DNA of 64,000 bases, taken from assembly GCA_963712765.1 (NCBI GenBank), contig CAVQIX010000005.1, forward strand, positions 310,001 to 374,000. The letters run 5' to 3'. Shown piece by piece: positions 19,211 to 27,797 of this stretch (positions are counted from its first letter, which is position 1; every line of letters starts with the position of its first letter). The notes beneath the pieces were generated by a model. It made no database searches. It saw only the letters and a list, made by a program, of their open reading frames with translations, and was not told where the DNA came from. The translations under genes were made by a program, and so were the position numbers. The DNA comes from CAXMST01 sp963712765 (GTDB taxonomy: Bacteria > Actinomycetota > Thermoleophilia > Solirubrobacterales > 70-9).

Positions 19211-19681
19211 GTGAGACGGCGATTCTCCGCGCAGATCGTGACCGGGTGGGCACAGACCCGCGTCTTCGATTACATCGCTGATTTCCGCAACCTGATCGAG
19301 TGGCATCCCGCCGTCGACCGTTGCGAGCTGCAGAGCGCCGAGGCGGTGATCCGCAATGCTCGCTTCCTGGCGCACGGCTCGATCGCCGGGCGCAGCGTGC
19401 CGGCGAGGATCGTCACCCTCGATCTCGATCGCCCCCAGCTGATCGTCGCCTCGGCGGAGAACGCGGCCGCCCGCACCATCGACCGCTTCGAACTCGGGCC
19501 GGACGCCGACGGACGCACCGGCCTCACTTACAGCGTCGAGATGACGGTCAAGGTGCCGCTCCGGGTGATCGGGCCGCTGATGGTCCCCGGGATGACCCAG
19601 ACCTGGGAGGCCGCCGTCGGCAGCCTCGCAAGCCTGCTCGAGGCCGAGGGCGTCAACGTCGGCTCAAGCGGCTCGGCGTAG
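19211..19681 (+). CDS. SRPBCC family protein
   Basis: Predicted 156-residue START-like protein: 'RRRFSAQIVTGWAQTRVFDYIADFRNLIEWHP' followed by alternating strands and the closing helix 'MTQTWEAAVGSLASLLEAEG'. I chose GTG 19211, eight bases after an AGGGG site; the frame is open to 19169 but that stretch is not conserved-looking. It is divergent from PadR with a 103-bp shared control region and resembles the SRPBCC gene at 35204 ('YIADFRNLIEW' versus 'YLATFDNISDW'). Confidence 0.85.
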   Translation: MRRRFSAQIVTGWAQTRVFDYIADFRNLIEWHPAVDRCELQSAEAVIRNARFLAHGSIAGRSVPARIVTLDLDRPQLIVASAENAAARTIDRFELGPDADGRTGLTYSVEMTVKVPLRVIGPLMVPGMTQTWEAAVGSLASLLEAEGVNVGSSGSA

Positions 19682-19716
19682 GCGAGGACGGGCGCAAGCT
19701 CGCAACCGCCCGAACA

Positions 19717-19751
19717 GAGAGGGCTCCCGCGCGGCGCGCGGAAGCCCTCTC
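19717..19751. terminator. Strong hairpin between convergent SRPBCC and acyl-CoA dehydrogenase genes
   Basis: Perfect 9-bp arms GAGAGGGCT (19717-19725) and AGCCCTCTC (19743-19751), with a GC-rich inner palindrome (CCGCGCG/CGCGCGG). It lies 35 bp after one stop and 70 bp before the other, so it probably terminates both transcripts. Confidence 0.75.
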
Positions 19752-19820
19752 GATAGCCGTTGCGAGCCGGCGTCGGGCCGGCGGATGCGGTCCGGGGGGA
19801 TCACCCAGACGGGGTTCATC

Positions 19821-21026
<1,206 letters not shown>

Positions 21027-21132
21027 CTTGGGCTCCTTGCTTTGTTAAGTCGCTTTCAGGAGGCTCGCGGCCGTCAAGCACTCGGACCAGAGGATCCGGA
21101 ACGGGGGATCGACGGGTGCAAAGCCAAACCGA

Positions 21133-21148
21133 TTGACTGGTCAGTCAA
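21133..21148. promoter_or_regulatory. Candidate TetR-type operator upstream of acyl-CoA dehydrogenase
   Basis: TTGACTGGTCAGTCAA has perfect 7-bp arms (TTGACTG/CAGTCAA) around GT. It lies in the 211-bp divergent region between the acyl-CoA dehydrogenase and the small membrane protein at 21238, and matches the site at 18159 at 12 of 16 positions. Confidence 0.65.
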
Positions 21149-21237
21149 CCAAACGAAAGGATAGCCGACCCCTCAGACGGGCGCAACCGGCCCGGCACCC
21201 CAATCGAACCGCGGACTCCTTCATCTACATTGGTCGG

Positions 21238-21693
21238 GTGATCCCGCTGGCTCTCAGCAACGGCGATGTGATCCTCCTGGTGGTCTTCGTCGCGGTCCCG
21301 ATCGCGCTCGTCGCGTTCCTCGGCGCAGGCGCCGTCTACAACGAGATCGGCAAGGGCGCGTTCGCCATGGATCATGACCTCGCCCCAGCCAAGGGCCGCG
21401 CGCCCGGCGACAACGCCTCCCAGCAGGAGCAAGAGGCCGAAATCCGCCAGATGCTCGAGGCGAAGGCCTACCGGCAGTCCGAGCGGGGAGAGGACCCGAT
21501 CGACGTCGAGACCGAGATGCAGAAGCTGATGGCACCCCAGATCGACCTCAGCGCCGATCCGGAGCTCGCCGAGGAGGTGCGGCAGCTCGTCGTCGCCCGC
21601 AACGAGAGGCGCCTGCGGCAGGGCAAGGAGCCGCTCGACGTCGAGACCGAGATCGCCCGTCAGCTCGGCGACCTCGAGAACCTCGGCCAGTAG
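21238..21693 (+). CDS. Single-pass membrane protein with duplicated cytoplasmic motif
   Basis: Predicted 151 residues from GTG 21238. One membrane helix (about residues 8-31, 'VILLVVFVAVPIALVAFLGA') is followed by a charged soluble region. That region carries two copies of an approximately 30-residue helical motif: 'EIRQMLEAKAYRQSERGEDP' + 'IDVETEMQKL', and 'EVRQLVVARNERRLRQGKEP' + 'LDVETEIARQL'. The motif resembles SHOCT-like short helical hairpins (R-L/R-G-x-x-P-x-D-V-E-x-E). Function is unknown. It is divergent from the acyl-CoA dehydrogenase gene and shares its control region. Confidence 0.78.
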   Translation: MIPLALSNGDVILLVVFVAVPIALVAFLGAGAVYNEIGKGAFAMDHDLAPAKGRAPGDNASQQEQEAEIRQMLEAKAYRQSERGEDPIDVETEMQKLMAPQIDLSADPELAEEVRQLVVARNERRLRQGKEPLDVETEIARQLGDLENLGQ

Positions 21694-21785
21694 CGGTCCG
21701 GAGTCGCGCCGAGGCCCGAGGTGAATGGCGAGCCGACGCCGGGCTGAGCCGGCCGCGATCGCCGGGTTCGGATATAACGGGCGCC

Positions 21786-22136
21786 ATGGAAGATCTTCCC
21801 AAAGAACCAGAGGCAGCTGAGGCGTTCGAGCTGGAGGAGCTCTCCAACCAGCCGGGCACCTACTTCAATCCCCAGACCGAGGTCGTCATGATCGTCGACG
21901 ATTCGATTTCGATCGATCAGGGGGTCTTCAACATGGAGGCCTACGAGGGCGTCGAGTGGGTGCGGATCTCAGACGAGGTGCCGGTGGACGAGCCGGCGCT
22001 GGAGGAGGCCTTCGAGCAGTTCCAGACCCACTACCACCCCGGCGGCACGGGATCGATTTCCGCGACCGCCCTCGACCAGGATGACGGCGAAGAGGACGAG
22101 GGCGAGGAGGGCCAGGAGCCCGGCCGGGAGGACTAG
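21786..22136 (+). CDS. Small acidic protein of unknown function
   Basis: Predicted 116-residue, strongly acidic protein (C-terminal run of Asp/Glu/Gly). The middle part (GTYFNPQTEVVMIVDDSISIDQGVF) suggests a small beta-rich fold. No signal peptide, membrane helix, cysteine or known motif was recognised. It starts at ATG 21786, 92 nt after the membrane protein and on the same strand, and ends 12 nt before the convergent lipoprotein stop. Confidence 0.68.
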   Translation: MEDLPKEPEAAEAFELEELSNQPGTYFNPQTEVVMIVDDSISIDQGVFNMEAYEGVEWVRISDEVPVDEPALEEAFEQFQTHYHPGGTGSISATALDQDDGEEDEGEEGQEPGRED

Positions 22137-22148
22137 CCGCCTGCGGTC

Positions 22149-23189
22149 CTAGAGCAGGTCGGCGCAGTCGGCGACGGCCTCGGGGCTTGAAGCTGACTGC
22201 ACGCACTCGAGGTACTCCGGGCTCGCCCCGCCAATCCCGCCGGCGCCGGCTCCGAGGCCCGATCCGGATCCGCCGCCGGCGCCCGGTAGCGCGCCGCCGC
22301 CTCCGAGCCCGCCAATCGCCCCGATTCCTCCCGGCACCAGGTCGTCGAGGGGCTTGGCGTCGCCCGGCGCCTCGAAGCTCTGCGGCTGGCCGACGTCGCT
22401 GAAGCCGATCGCAAGCGAGAGCTTGAGGCTCTCGCCGCTGTTGCCGGGATCGTCGAGGTCTAGGTCGAGCACGAGCCGACGGAGGATCTTGTCCTCAGCG
22501 CCGGTGAAGACATCGATTCGAGCCGAGTTGACCGACTGGGTCAGCTCGCTGGAGTTCGCGGCGCCCGCGTCCCCGGTCGGATCGACCCGCTGGGCGTCCG
22601 CGGCGATCTGGGCGACGTCGGCCTCACCGCTGATGTGGATGGTCTCAACGCCGTCGATCTCCTCGGTGCCATCGTTGCTGACGTCGTTGAGCCAGGTCTC
22701 GGGATTGATCCCAAGCGTGTCGAAGAGAGCGGAGCCCTCCTCACCCTGCTGAGCTTGGCCCTGCGCCGACTGGGCGAACAGGTCGGAGAAGGTCGCAAAC
22801 GTCTGATCGTCGAGCGCGTAGTCCTGCCCGTCGACCGTGACGAAGGCCGCCTCCTCAGTGACCAGCAGCCCGCCCTCGAAGTCGATGCTCTGATCGGCGG
22901 AGACCATCAGACTGACCTCGAAGTCGATGAGCGGGAGCTGATCGTCCGCACGACTTTGGAACGGGCCGTTCAGCGCGGCCTGGAGCGCTCCACCCCCCGC
23001 GCCGCTCGCCTCGGCGTCGATCGATAGCTCGAGCAGGCCCGAGTCGACCGAGTTGCCGCTGCTGAACGTCTCCTCGAGCACGGTCTGCGGATCCGCATCG
23101 CCGCCGCCGCCGCAGGCCGCCGGCAGCAGCGCAGCGAGCGCCACTGCACCGGTGAGCAGGGTGGTCCGGACGAAGCTCTGGGCATTCAT
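22149..23189 (-). CDS. Secreted lipoprotein, LppX/LprG-like fold possible
   Basis: Predicted 346-residue lipoprotein: N-terminal signal with lipobox 'LLPAAC' (modified Cys at about residue 26), then a Gly/Asp-rich linker. The large domain has alternating strands ('LLELSIDAEAS', 'DFEVSLMVSADQSIDFEGGLLVTEEAAFVTVDGQDYAL') and a central DTLGINPETWLNDV helix, reminiscent of the LppX/LprG lipid carriers of actinobacteria. The C-terminus is Gly-rich, ending with a Cys pair (YLECVQ, VADCADLL) that could form a disulphide. It is divergent from arsA with 42 bp between starts. The family assignment is tentative. Confidence 0.7.
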   Translation of the reverse strand: MNAQSFVRTTLLTGAVALAALLPAACGGGGDADPQTVLEETFSSGNSVDSGLLELSIDAEASGAGGGALQAALNGPFQSRADDQLPLIDFEVSLMVSADQSIDFEGGLLVTEEAAFVTVDGQDYALDDQTFATFSDLFAQSAQGQAQQGEEGSALFDTLGINPETWLNDVSNDGTEEIDGVETIHISGEADVAQIAADAQRVDPTGDAGAANSSELTQSVNSARIDVFTGAEDKILRRLVLDLDLDDPGNSGESLKLSLAIGFSDVGQPQSFEAPGDAKPLDDLVPGGIGAIGGLGGGGALPGAGGGSGSGLGAGAGGIGGASPEYLECVQSASSPEAVADCADLL

Positions 23190-23231
23190 CGCACCCGAGC
23201 CTAGCCAACCGACTTCCTCTACCCTGCGCCA

Positions 23232-24518
23232 ATGCCCCTCCCGCGCGACAACGGGCCGGGAGAAACTCCCCGCACCATCCTCTACACCGGCAAGGGCGGA
23301 GTTGGCAAGACCAGCGTCGCCGCGGCCACGGCCCGGCGATGTGCGGCCGCCGGCCTCCGCACCGTAGTTCTCTCGACCGACCCGGCACACAGCCTCTCGG
23401 ACTCCCTCGAGGCCGCGCTCGGGCCCGATCCAGTCGCGATCGACGACAATCTCTGGGCCCAGGAGGTCGAAGCCCAGCGCGAGATGGAGGACAACTGGGC
23501 CGCGGTTCAGGACTGGCTGGGGCGCCTGCTGGCCGACCGCGGCGTGCTCGGCATCGCCGCCGAGGAACTCACCGTCCCGCCGGGCATGGACGAGCTCTTC
23601 AGCCTGCTGCAGATCAAGCGCCACCAAGAGTCGGGCGAATTCGACGTGATCATCGTCGACTGCGCCCCGACGGGCGAGACGCTGCGACTGCTCTCGTTCC
23701 CCGACATCGCCCGTTGGTGGCTCGACAAGGTCCTGCCCTGGGAGCGCCGCCTGGTCGCTGCCGCCCGTCCGCTCGCGCGCACCTTCTTGGACGTACCGCT
23801 GCCGAGCGAGGACGTCTTCAGCGACGTGCAGCGGCTGGTCGGAAACCTGATCGCGATGAACGAGATCCTCCGCGACCGCGAGCACACCTCGATCCGGCTC
23901 GTGATGAACCCGGATCGGATGGTGATCAGAGAGGCCCAGCGCACCTTCACCTACCTCAACCTCTACGGCTACCTGACCGACGCGGTCGTCGTCAACCGCG
24001 TCTTCCCGCCGGATGTCGCCGACTCATACTTCGGCGCCTGGCGCCAGAAGCAGGGCGAGAATCTCGAGCTCGTACGCGAGGGTTTCGACCCGGTGCCGGT
24101 GCTCTGTGCCCACTACTTCGACGAGGAGGTGATCGGAACGCGGATGCTCGACCGGCTCGGCACGGAGCTATTCGCCGAGACCGATCCCGCCGGCGTCCTG
24201 CACAGCGAGCTCGCCCATCGGCTCACCACCGAGGAGGGCCAGACGGTGCTCTCGATCAACGTCCCCTTCGCCGAACGCGACCAGTTGACGCTGAAGAAGG
24301 TGGGTCAGGAGTTGATCGTCGGCGCCGGCAGGGAGAAGCGGACCATCATCCTCCCTTCGGCACTCGCCCGCCACCGTCCCGCCGGGGCGAAGCTCGACGA
24401 CGGCAGGCTCCGGATCCGCTTTGACGATGGGCGCGCCCACGAGCCTCCCCGGAAGGCCGAGCATGCGGGAGAGGGCCCGGCCGAACCAGCCGGAGATGAA
24501 GGGGCAATCCGTGCGTGA
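23232..24518 (+). CDS. ArsA/GET3-type anion-transporting ATPase
   Basis: Predicted 428-residue P-loop ATPase of the ArsA/GET3 group: deviant Walker A 'GKGGVGKTSVAAATA', A-loop 'STDPAHSLSD', switch II 'VDCAPTGETLRLL', 'NPDRMVIREAQRT' and 'VVNRVFPP'. The C-terminal stretch (SINVPFAERDQLTLKKVGQELIVGAG) is like the HSP20-type domain found in actinobacterial ArsA homologues. No arsenic-resistance genes or tail-anchor factors are nearby, so the client is unknown. The 3' end overlaps the start of the small Cys-containing gene. The first-line residues and ATG 23232 fit the family N-terminus. Confidence 0.9.
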   Translation: MPLPRDNGPGETPRTILYTGKGGVGKTSVAAATARRCAAAGLRTVVLSTDPAHSLSDSLEAALGPDPVAIDDNLWAQEVEAQREMEDNWAAVQDWLGRLLADRGVLGIAAEELTVPPGMDELFSLLQIKRHQESGEFDVIIVDCAPTGETLRLLSFPDIARWWLDKVLPWERRLVAAARPLARTFLDVPLPSEDVFSDVQRLVGNLIAMNEILRDREHTSIRLVMNPDRMVIREAQRTFTYLNLYGYLTDAVVVNRVFPPDVADSYFGAWRQKQGENLELVREGFDPVPVLCAHYFDEEVIGTRMLDRLGTELFAETDPAGVLHSELAHRLTTEEGQTVLSINVPFAERDQLTLKKVGQELIVGAGREKRTIILPSALARHRPAGAKLDDGRLRIRFDDGRAHEPPRKAEHAGEGPAEPAGDEGAIRA

Positions 24519-24867
24519 GCCGTTCGATCCGCTCGGCACCGAGCCCGAGCCCAGCGGCGATCCCGACCTCGGGGCGGGGGCCAACGATCAGGCCGAGGCA
24601 GCCTGGCGCGCGCTGCGTGACGGCCTCGGAGCGGCGAGCGCCGCCGGCGCTCACGGGGGCGAGATGAAGTGCGTCGAGCTCTGCCCTATCTGCCGCGCTG
24701 CTGACATCCTTCGGGCCAGCGGCCCGCCGGAGCTGAGGGGCCAGATCAGCGAGTTCCAGCGCGAGGCGCTGATGACCCTGCGGACGCTGCTCGACCACTA
24801 TCTCGAGCGTCTCGACGATCCCCCCGGCTCCGCAGCGGGCGGCGTCGAGGAGATCCCGATCGACTGA
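24511..24867 (+). CDS. Small protein with CxxxCxxC motif, coupled to ArsA ATPase
   Basis: Predicted 118 residues from GTG 24511, chosen because AAGGGG lies six bases upstream; an ATG at 24496 in the same frame has no spacing for a ribosome site. The coding region overlaps the ArsA stop by 8 bp. A compact motif 'CVELCPICRAAD' gives three Cys in a C-x3-C-x2-C pattern, which suggests metal binding or a disulphide. The C-terminal helix (ISEFQREALMTLRTLLDHYLERL) is amphipathic. Function is unknown; it may assist the ArsA protein. Confidence 0.72.
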   Translation: MREPFDPLGTEPEPSGDPDLGAGANDQAEAAWRALRDGLGAASAAGAHGGEMKCVELCPICRAADILRASGPPELRGQISEFQREALMTLRTLLDHYLERLDDPPGSAAGGVEEIPID

Positions 24868-24883
24868 GCCCTCCCCCGGAAAG

Positions 24884-24910
24884 CAGAACGCCCGCTGTGC
24901 GGGCGCTCTG
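24884..24910. terminator. Hairpin downstream of the Cys-motif gene
   Basis: Near-perfect arms CAGAACGCCCGC and GCGGGCGCTCTG (one A/C mismatch) with a 3-base loop, 16 bp after the stop of the gene at 24511. On the minus strand the hairpin is followed by TTT, so it could terminate both directions. Confidence 0.65.
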
Positions 24911-25121
24911 CGCTGGAGCGACATGTCCTCCAGGCGATAGCCGGGAGTCCGTTCCGACATGTCGTTGCGGCTTGAAGAACTTCCGTTGAGCCGGCCCTTG
25001 GTTCTACCGTGAGGACCGAACCGTTCCTCTACCTCCACCCAGATCGGCACCTCCCGACACCGAGATGAGACCGACTAAACGAATGTCGTATCCGGAGCAT
25101 GGACCCGCCTGTCAACGACAG

Positions 25122-25155
25122 CGGCGGGGCGCCGGATCCTCTCGACGCCCCGCCG
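25122..25155. repeat. GC-rich hairpin in the gene-poor stretch
   Basis: Perfect 10-bp arms CGGCGGGGCG (25122-25131) and CGCCCCGCCG (25146-25155) with a 14-base loop. It may be a structural RNA element or a terminator of an unrecognised minus-strand transcript; no U-tract follows. Confidence 0.5.
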
Positions 25156-25451
25156 TGTGGGGGGACCTGTCCTCCTTATCGGAGCTCAGAGGTACTGGTT
25201 CTGACTTGGTATTCGAGCCGGTCGTCCACAGGTAGACCGGCTGTCGGTATCGGGACGGCCGGGGTAGGAGCGTCCAGCTCCTCTATCGGCCCCCCGAGAG
25301 CCGCAATTAGTACCGGGGACCGATCGCTCGCGAGCCTGGCCGTTCGTTGTGCGCCCGCCCGCAACGGTGCCGATGGCCCCGTGCGAGAGCCGGGATACGA
25401 TCAGCTCGCGCTGACGGCGCCACAGCGGGCACGAGCGCCACGGGCGCCCGG

Positions 25452-25733
25452 TCAGACCATGATCTCCACCCCACCCCAGAACGCGACGTGATCCTTGATC
25501 TCGGCCGCAGCGGGCTTGGGCTCAGGGTAGTACCAGGCCGCCGCTTCGTTGGTCTCACCGTCGACCCGCAGCGAGTGGTAGCGGGCTGTCCCCTTCCACG
25601 GGCAGACAGTGCTCTCCCCGCTCGCGCTCAGGTACTCGGCGTTGACGCTCTCGGGCGGGAAATAGTGGTTGCCCTCGACGACGACCGTCTCCTCGCTCTC
25701 GGCAATGGTGACCCCGTTCCAGACTGCCTTCAT
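25452..25733 (-). CDS. DUF427 domain protein
   Basis: Predicted 93-residue protein covering the whole DUF427 family: 'MKAVWNGVTIAESEETVVVEGNHYFP', 'STVCPWKGTARYHSL' (the CPWKG signature with a conserved Cys) and 'AAWYYPEPKPAAAEIKDHVAFW'. Function is unknown; some members are small beta-rich proteins. The ATG at 25733 follows an upstream in-frame region without similarity. It is divergent from the mechanosensitive channel gene with 78 bp between starts. Confidence 0.9.
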   Translation of the reverse strand: MKAVWNGVTIAESEETVVVEGNHYFPPESVNAEYLSASGESTVCPWKGTARYHSLRVDGETNEAAAWYYPEPKPAAAEIKDHVAFWGGVEIMV

Positions 25734-25811
25734 CTCGGTTGCCTCCGTCTCTGTCGGTAGCTTCTCTGCCCAGCTCAGACCCCCCGCGCCCCAGGAAGGA
25801 TTCAGCCGCAG

Positions 25812-26825
25812 ATGCCGAGCCCGATCGCAGCCGTCTCTGATGAGAGGATCGCCGAGGCATGCGACGAACCGGCCGGCTGGGCCTGCAGGACGGTCCTGGA
25901 GCTGACCGACAACGAGGCCCTCGCGGACCTCGCCGAATGGTTCGTGGACAAGCCGCTGGCGATCCTGCTGATCATCGCCGCCGCGGCCGTGCTCGGGCGG
26001 ATAGCCGGGCGGGCGACGGCGGCCACCTTCAGACGATCGGCCAGCAGCTCGCTGCAGCGACGTGTTCGCGCCGCTACCCAGTTCGCGCCGGGCCTGCGGG
26101 AGAGCGAGGAGGTCGCCGCCCGCTCGGGGCAGCGAATCGAGGCGATCTCCCGGGTGGCCCAGAGCGCGGTCGTCTTCCTGATCTACCTGATCGCCGCGTT
26201 CCTGATCCTCTCCGAGCTCGGGGTGGATCTCGCGCCGCTGCTGGCGGGCGCGGGCGTCGCCGGGCTGGCGATCGGCTTCGGCGCCCAGAGCCTGGTCAAG
26301 GACTTCTTCGCCGGCATCTTCATCCTGCTCGAGGACCAGTATGCGGTCGGCGACATCGTCGACCTGGGCGAGGCGACCGGCGTGGTCGAGAACGTGAGCC
26401 TGAGGACCACCCGTCTGCGCTCGGTGGACGGGATCGTCTGGCACGTCCCCAACGGCGAGATCCTCCGGGTCGGGAACATGTCCCAGCACTGGTCACGATC
26501 GCTGCTCGACATCGAGGTCGCCTACGACACCGACATCAAGCGTGCCAAGCAGTTGATCGCCGAGATCGCCGGCGCGTTCGCGGCCGAGGAGCCCGACATC
26601 ATCGAGGAGCCGGAGGTCTGGGGCGTCGAGGCGCTCGCGGCCAGCTCGGTCGTGATCCGCCTGGTGGTCAAGACCAGGCCCTCCGAGCAGTGGCGGATCA
26701 GCCGCGAGCTACGGGAGCGGATCAAGGACGGGTTCGACGCCAACGGCGTCGAGATCCCCTTTCCTCAGCAGACCGTTTGGACCCGAGGCGCCGAGGGCGC
26801 CGTTGGTGGGGTGAGCGGGGACTGA
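25812..26825 (+). CDS. MscS-type mechanosensitive ion channel
   Basis: Predicted 337-residue membrane channel that releases solutes on osmotic downshift. It has an N-terminal membrane helix (residues about 46-66), two further helices ('VVFLIYLIAAFLILSEL' and the pore-lining 'LLAGAGVAGLAIGFGAQSLVKDFFAGIFILLE'), then the beta-domain 'DQYAVGDIVDLGEATGVVENVSLRTT', 'VWHVPNGEI' and an alpha/beta C-domain. The third helix carries the Gly/Ala repeats expected for MscS TM3. It converges on the Nudix gene across a hairpin. Confidence 0.93.
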   Translation: MPSPIAAVSDERIAEACDEPAGWACRTVLELTDNEALADLAEWFVDKPLAILLIIAAAAVLGRIAGRATAATFRRSASSSLQRRVRAATQFAPGLRESEEVAARSGQRIEAISRVAQSAVVFLIYLIAAFLILSELGVDLAPLLAGAGVAGLAIGFGAQSLVKDFFAGIFILLEDQYAVGDIVDLGEATGVVENVSLRTTRLRSVDGIVWHVPNGEILRVGNMSQHWSRSLLDIEVAYDTDIKRAKQLIAEIAGAFAAEEPDIIEEPEVWGVEALAASSVVIRLVVKTRPSEQWRISRELRERIKDGFDANGVEIPFPQQTVWTRGAEGAVGGVSGD

Positions 26826-26829
26826 TCAG

Positions 26830-26853
26830 GGCGCTGGGGTGCGGTCCAGCGCC
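26830..26853. terminator. Hairpin between convergent mscS-like and Nudix genes
   Basis: Perfect 8-bp arms GGCGCTGG (26830-26837) and CCAGCGCC (26846-26853) with an 8-base loop, five bases after the MscS stop and 20 before the Nudix stop. Confidence 0.65.
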
Positions 26854-26872
26854 GCCCGGGAGCCGGCGGCGA

Positions 26873-27268
26873 TCAGAGCTCGGCGAGCAGTTCGCGATCG
26901 TGCTCGTAGTCGAGCAACTCGACCGCGGCCTCCAGCGAGAGCCAGCGGAGCTCGTCGACCTCGTCGTTGGCCTCGAAGGCGCCGGCGGTGGGCGTCATCA
27001 GCCACCAACGGACCTTCTTCCGGCGGCCCTTGTGATCGCGGTAGCTGTTGGAGGGAAGCTCCTCGCCGAGACGGCAGCTGTAGCCGGTCTCCTCCTCGAC
27101 CTCGCGTTCGGCAGCGCGCTTGAAACTCTCCCCGTCCTCGAGCTTGCCCTTGGGCAGGGACCAGTCGTCGTAGCGTGGGCGGTGGACGACAGCGACCTCA
27201 CGCTCGCCATCCTCGCGCTCGCGAATCAGCACCCCTCCCGCGGCCTCGATTTGCTTCGCCTTCGCCAT
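26873..27268 (-). CDS. Nudix hydrolase, MutT1-like
   Basis: Predicted 131-residue pyrophosphohydrolase. The Nudix box is complete: 'GKLEDGESFKRAAEREVEEETGY' (written as two parts GKLEDGESFKRAAERE / VEEETGY). It is preceded by 'AAGGVLIRE' and followed by 'WWLMTPTAGAFEANDEVDELRWLSLEAAVELL'. The 'DDWSLPKGKLEDGE' context is like the MutT1/ApnA-type NTP or diadenosine-phosphate hydrolases. ATG 27268 (MAKAKQIEAAGG) is preferred over the longer frame. It is divergent from the GNAT gene with only 23 bp between starts. Confidence 0.92.
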   Translation of the reverse strand: MAKAKQIEAAGGVLIREREDGEREVAVVHRPRYDDWSLPKGKLEDGESFKRAAEREVEEETGYSCRLGEELPSNSYRDHKGRRKKVRWWLMTPTAGAFEANDEVDELRWLSLEAAVELLDYEHDRELLAEL

Positions 27269-27291
27269 CGGTGGCCCATAATCGCACTCCG

Positions 27292-27780
27292 ATGCCACCT
27301 GAGATCGAGTTCCGGATCGCCGACCCCGCCGAGGAGCCGGCCCGCTCGCTGCTCGCGGCGATGACCGTAGAGCTCGATCAGCTCTACAGCAAGGTCCCCG
27401 GCAGCCTCGATTCGATCCCCGCGACACCCGAGCAGATGTCGCCGCCGTCGGGGTCCTTCCTCCTCGCCCTCGCGGCAGGGAAACCGATCGCCTGCGGCGG
27501 GATCAAGCGGATCGATGCCTCGATCGCGGAGATCAAGCGGATGTACGTGGTCCCGGCCGAGCGAGGACGCGGGATCGCCGCCGGGCTCCTACTCGCGCTC
27601 GAGGGCGAGTGCTCGCGCCTCGGCTACTCGCGAATCAGGCTCGACACCGGACCCGATCAGCCGGCGGCGAAACGGATCTATGAGCGGGCCGGCTACCGCT
27701 CGATCCCCGACTACAACAGCAACCCCTACGCCGCCCACTGGTTCGAGAAGCAGCTCACGACCGGGCCGGGCGGCGACTGA
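27292..27780 (+). CDS. GNAT-family N-acetyltransferase
   Basis: Predicted 162-residue acetyltransferase with acetyl-CoA pyrophosphate loop 'VVPAERGRGIAAGLLLALEG' (R-G-R-G-x-A), strand-4 'IKRMYV', and C-terminal 'AAKRIYERAGYRSIPDYN', typical of GNATs acting on small molecules. The N-terminal part has 'LLAAMTVELDQLYSKVPGSL', a helix pair seen in aminoglycoside/small-molecule types. Substrate unknown. It is divergent from the Nudix gene, and its stop is 18 bp from the convergent amidohydrolase stop. Confidence 0.9.
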   Translation: MPPEIEFRIADPAEEPARSLLAAMTVELDQLYSKVPGSLDSIPATPEQMSPPSGSFLLALAAGKPIACGGIKRIDASIAEIKRMYVVPAERGRGIAAGLLLALEGECSRLGYSRIRLDTGPDQPAAKRIYERAGYRSIPDYNSNPYAAHWFEKQLTTGPGGD

Positions 27781-27797
27781 GCCGTCCCGCTGGGCGC

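Larger units (their letters stand above)
24868..25451. other. Gene-poor stretch with hairpins and a possible small ORF
   Basis: No convincing gene fills these 584 bp. It holds the hairpins listed at 24884 and 25122, and two copies of CGACATGTC (24919-24927 and 24955-24963, 36 bp apart). On the minus strand an open frame of 62 codons (25176-25364) could encode 'SPVLIAALGGPIEELDAP...' with protein-like acidic composition, but no ribosome site or homology supports it. I looked for RNase P, SRP, tmRNA and tRNA signatures and saw none. Confidence 0.45.

Noticed and set aside
24421..24510. Upstream in-frame starts for the Cys-motif protein
   Set aside because: They lie within the ArsA coding region and lack a spaced ribosome site.
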